A DNA stretch of 64,000 bases, taken from Roseococcus thiosulfatophilus. GTDB taxonomy: Bacteria > Pseudomonadota > Alphaproteobacteria > Acetobacterales > Acetobacteraceae. A program made the translations under genes and the position numbers. This document shows positions 63,832 through 64,000 of the stretch, in pieces (positions within the stretch are counted from its first letter, which is position 1; each line of letters starts with the position of its first letter). The DNA lies in the NCBI RefSeq assembly GCF_017311575.1, contig NZ_JAFFQY010000006.1:1-64000 (forward strand), in the 5' to 3' direction. Under the pieces are notes generated by a model. The model did not search any database and was not told the origin of the DNA. It saw only the letters and a program-made list of their open reading frames with translations.

Positions 63832-64000
63832 TCCCATGCCGACCAGAACGCGGAGGGGTCCGGGCGCGGCACGGGCGCGACGGGGCCCGCCGGCGTGCCG
63901 GCATAGATCCAGCCCAGCAGCAGGTCCGCCTCACCGAGACCCAGGGCGCGCTTGACCACCGGGTCCTCCAGCGCGCCGGAGGAGAGCCAGATGGCGCCAT
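63828..64000 (-). CDS. Nitroreductase-family protein, C-terminal fragment (cut by window edge)
   Basis: The frame runs off the right end; the last 56 or so codons encode GAIWLSSGALEDPVVKRAL and LLGWIYAGTPAG. This resembles the C-terminal segment of FMN-dependent nitroreductases such as YdjA. Its stop overlaps the start of the hydrolase gene. Only the end is visible, so the call is tentative. Confidence 0.6.
   Translation of the reverse strand, partial: GAIWLSSGALEDPVVKRALGLGEADLLLGWIYAGTPAGPVAPVPRPDPSAFWSAWE

Noticed and set aside
1-64000. CRISPR arrays, rRNA genes, insertion sequences or prophage genes
   Set aside because: No regularly spaced repeats, rRNA motifs, transposases or phage proteins were found on either strand.

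Overview
The window is about 64 kb of very GC-rich bacterial DNA with tightly packed operons, many ATGA/GTGA stop-start overlaps and a strong G/C third-position bias. Gene content (Kdo synthesis, ABC capsule export, a CysNC fusion, an SLC13-type permease, C-P lyase, many peptide-type ABC transporters) suggests an environmental alphaproteobacterium, plausibly Acetobacteraceae (Roseomonas-like). That placement is inference: there is no rRNA gene here. The only RNA gene found is a tRNA-Thr(TGT).

Left arm (1-17 kb), surface polysaccharide and sulfate activation: kdsA-kdsB-kpsF make CMP-Kdo. A convergent minus-strand group carries a PAPS-type sulfotransferase, two glycosyltransferases and a small protein with two 40-residue repeats. 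Next come an SLC13-type permease, cysNC and cysD (sulfate uptake and APS/PAPS formation). A UDP-glucuronate 4-epimerase-like gene and ugd supply UDP-uronic acids, and a polyprenyl-phosphate-type glycosyltransferase follows.

Middle (17-27.7 kb): a C-P lyase locus. phnF, translationally coupled to a second PhnM-like amidohydrolase, is divergent from phnGHIJKLM plus a 2H-phosphoesterase gene (DUF1045). phnN, phnP and phnCDE are not in the window. Housekeeping genes follow: a four-EF-hand protein, tRNA-Thr, rlmB and a hydratase-like gene.

28-51.7 kb: three peptide/opine-type ABC systems. The first (28073-33219) has a fused two-cassette ATPase and converges on the second (33225-38573, minus) with a hairpin over both stop codons. 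The third lies in a long plus-strand operon that opens with a phosphonate monoester hydrolase (PehA type), then three tandem paralogous solute-binding proteins, two ATPases, two permeases, a nucleotide pyrophosphatase/phosphodiesterase-like enzyme and, after a 113-bp gap, an isocitrate lyase-superfamily lyase. This looks like a dedicated uptake-and-hydrolysis system for phosphonate or phosphate esters and is the most novel-looking unit here.

Right arm (51.7-62.5 kb): polysaccharide genes again. Two divergent glycosyltransferases, two methyltransferase-type proteins, and a KpsM-like permease with an unusual ~280-residue N-terminal extension, then KpsT and KpsE homologues and a second PAPS-type sulfotransferase. 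Together the two arms read as one programme: a sulfated, uronic-acid-containing polysaccharide exported by an ABC transporter, perhaps on a Kdo linker. The window ends with a monooxygenase-like small protein, an alpha/beta hydrolase and the 3' end of a nitroreductase-like gene.
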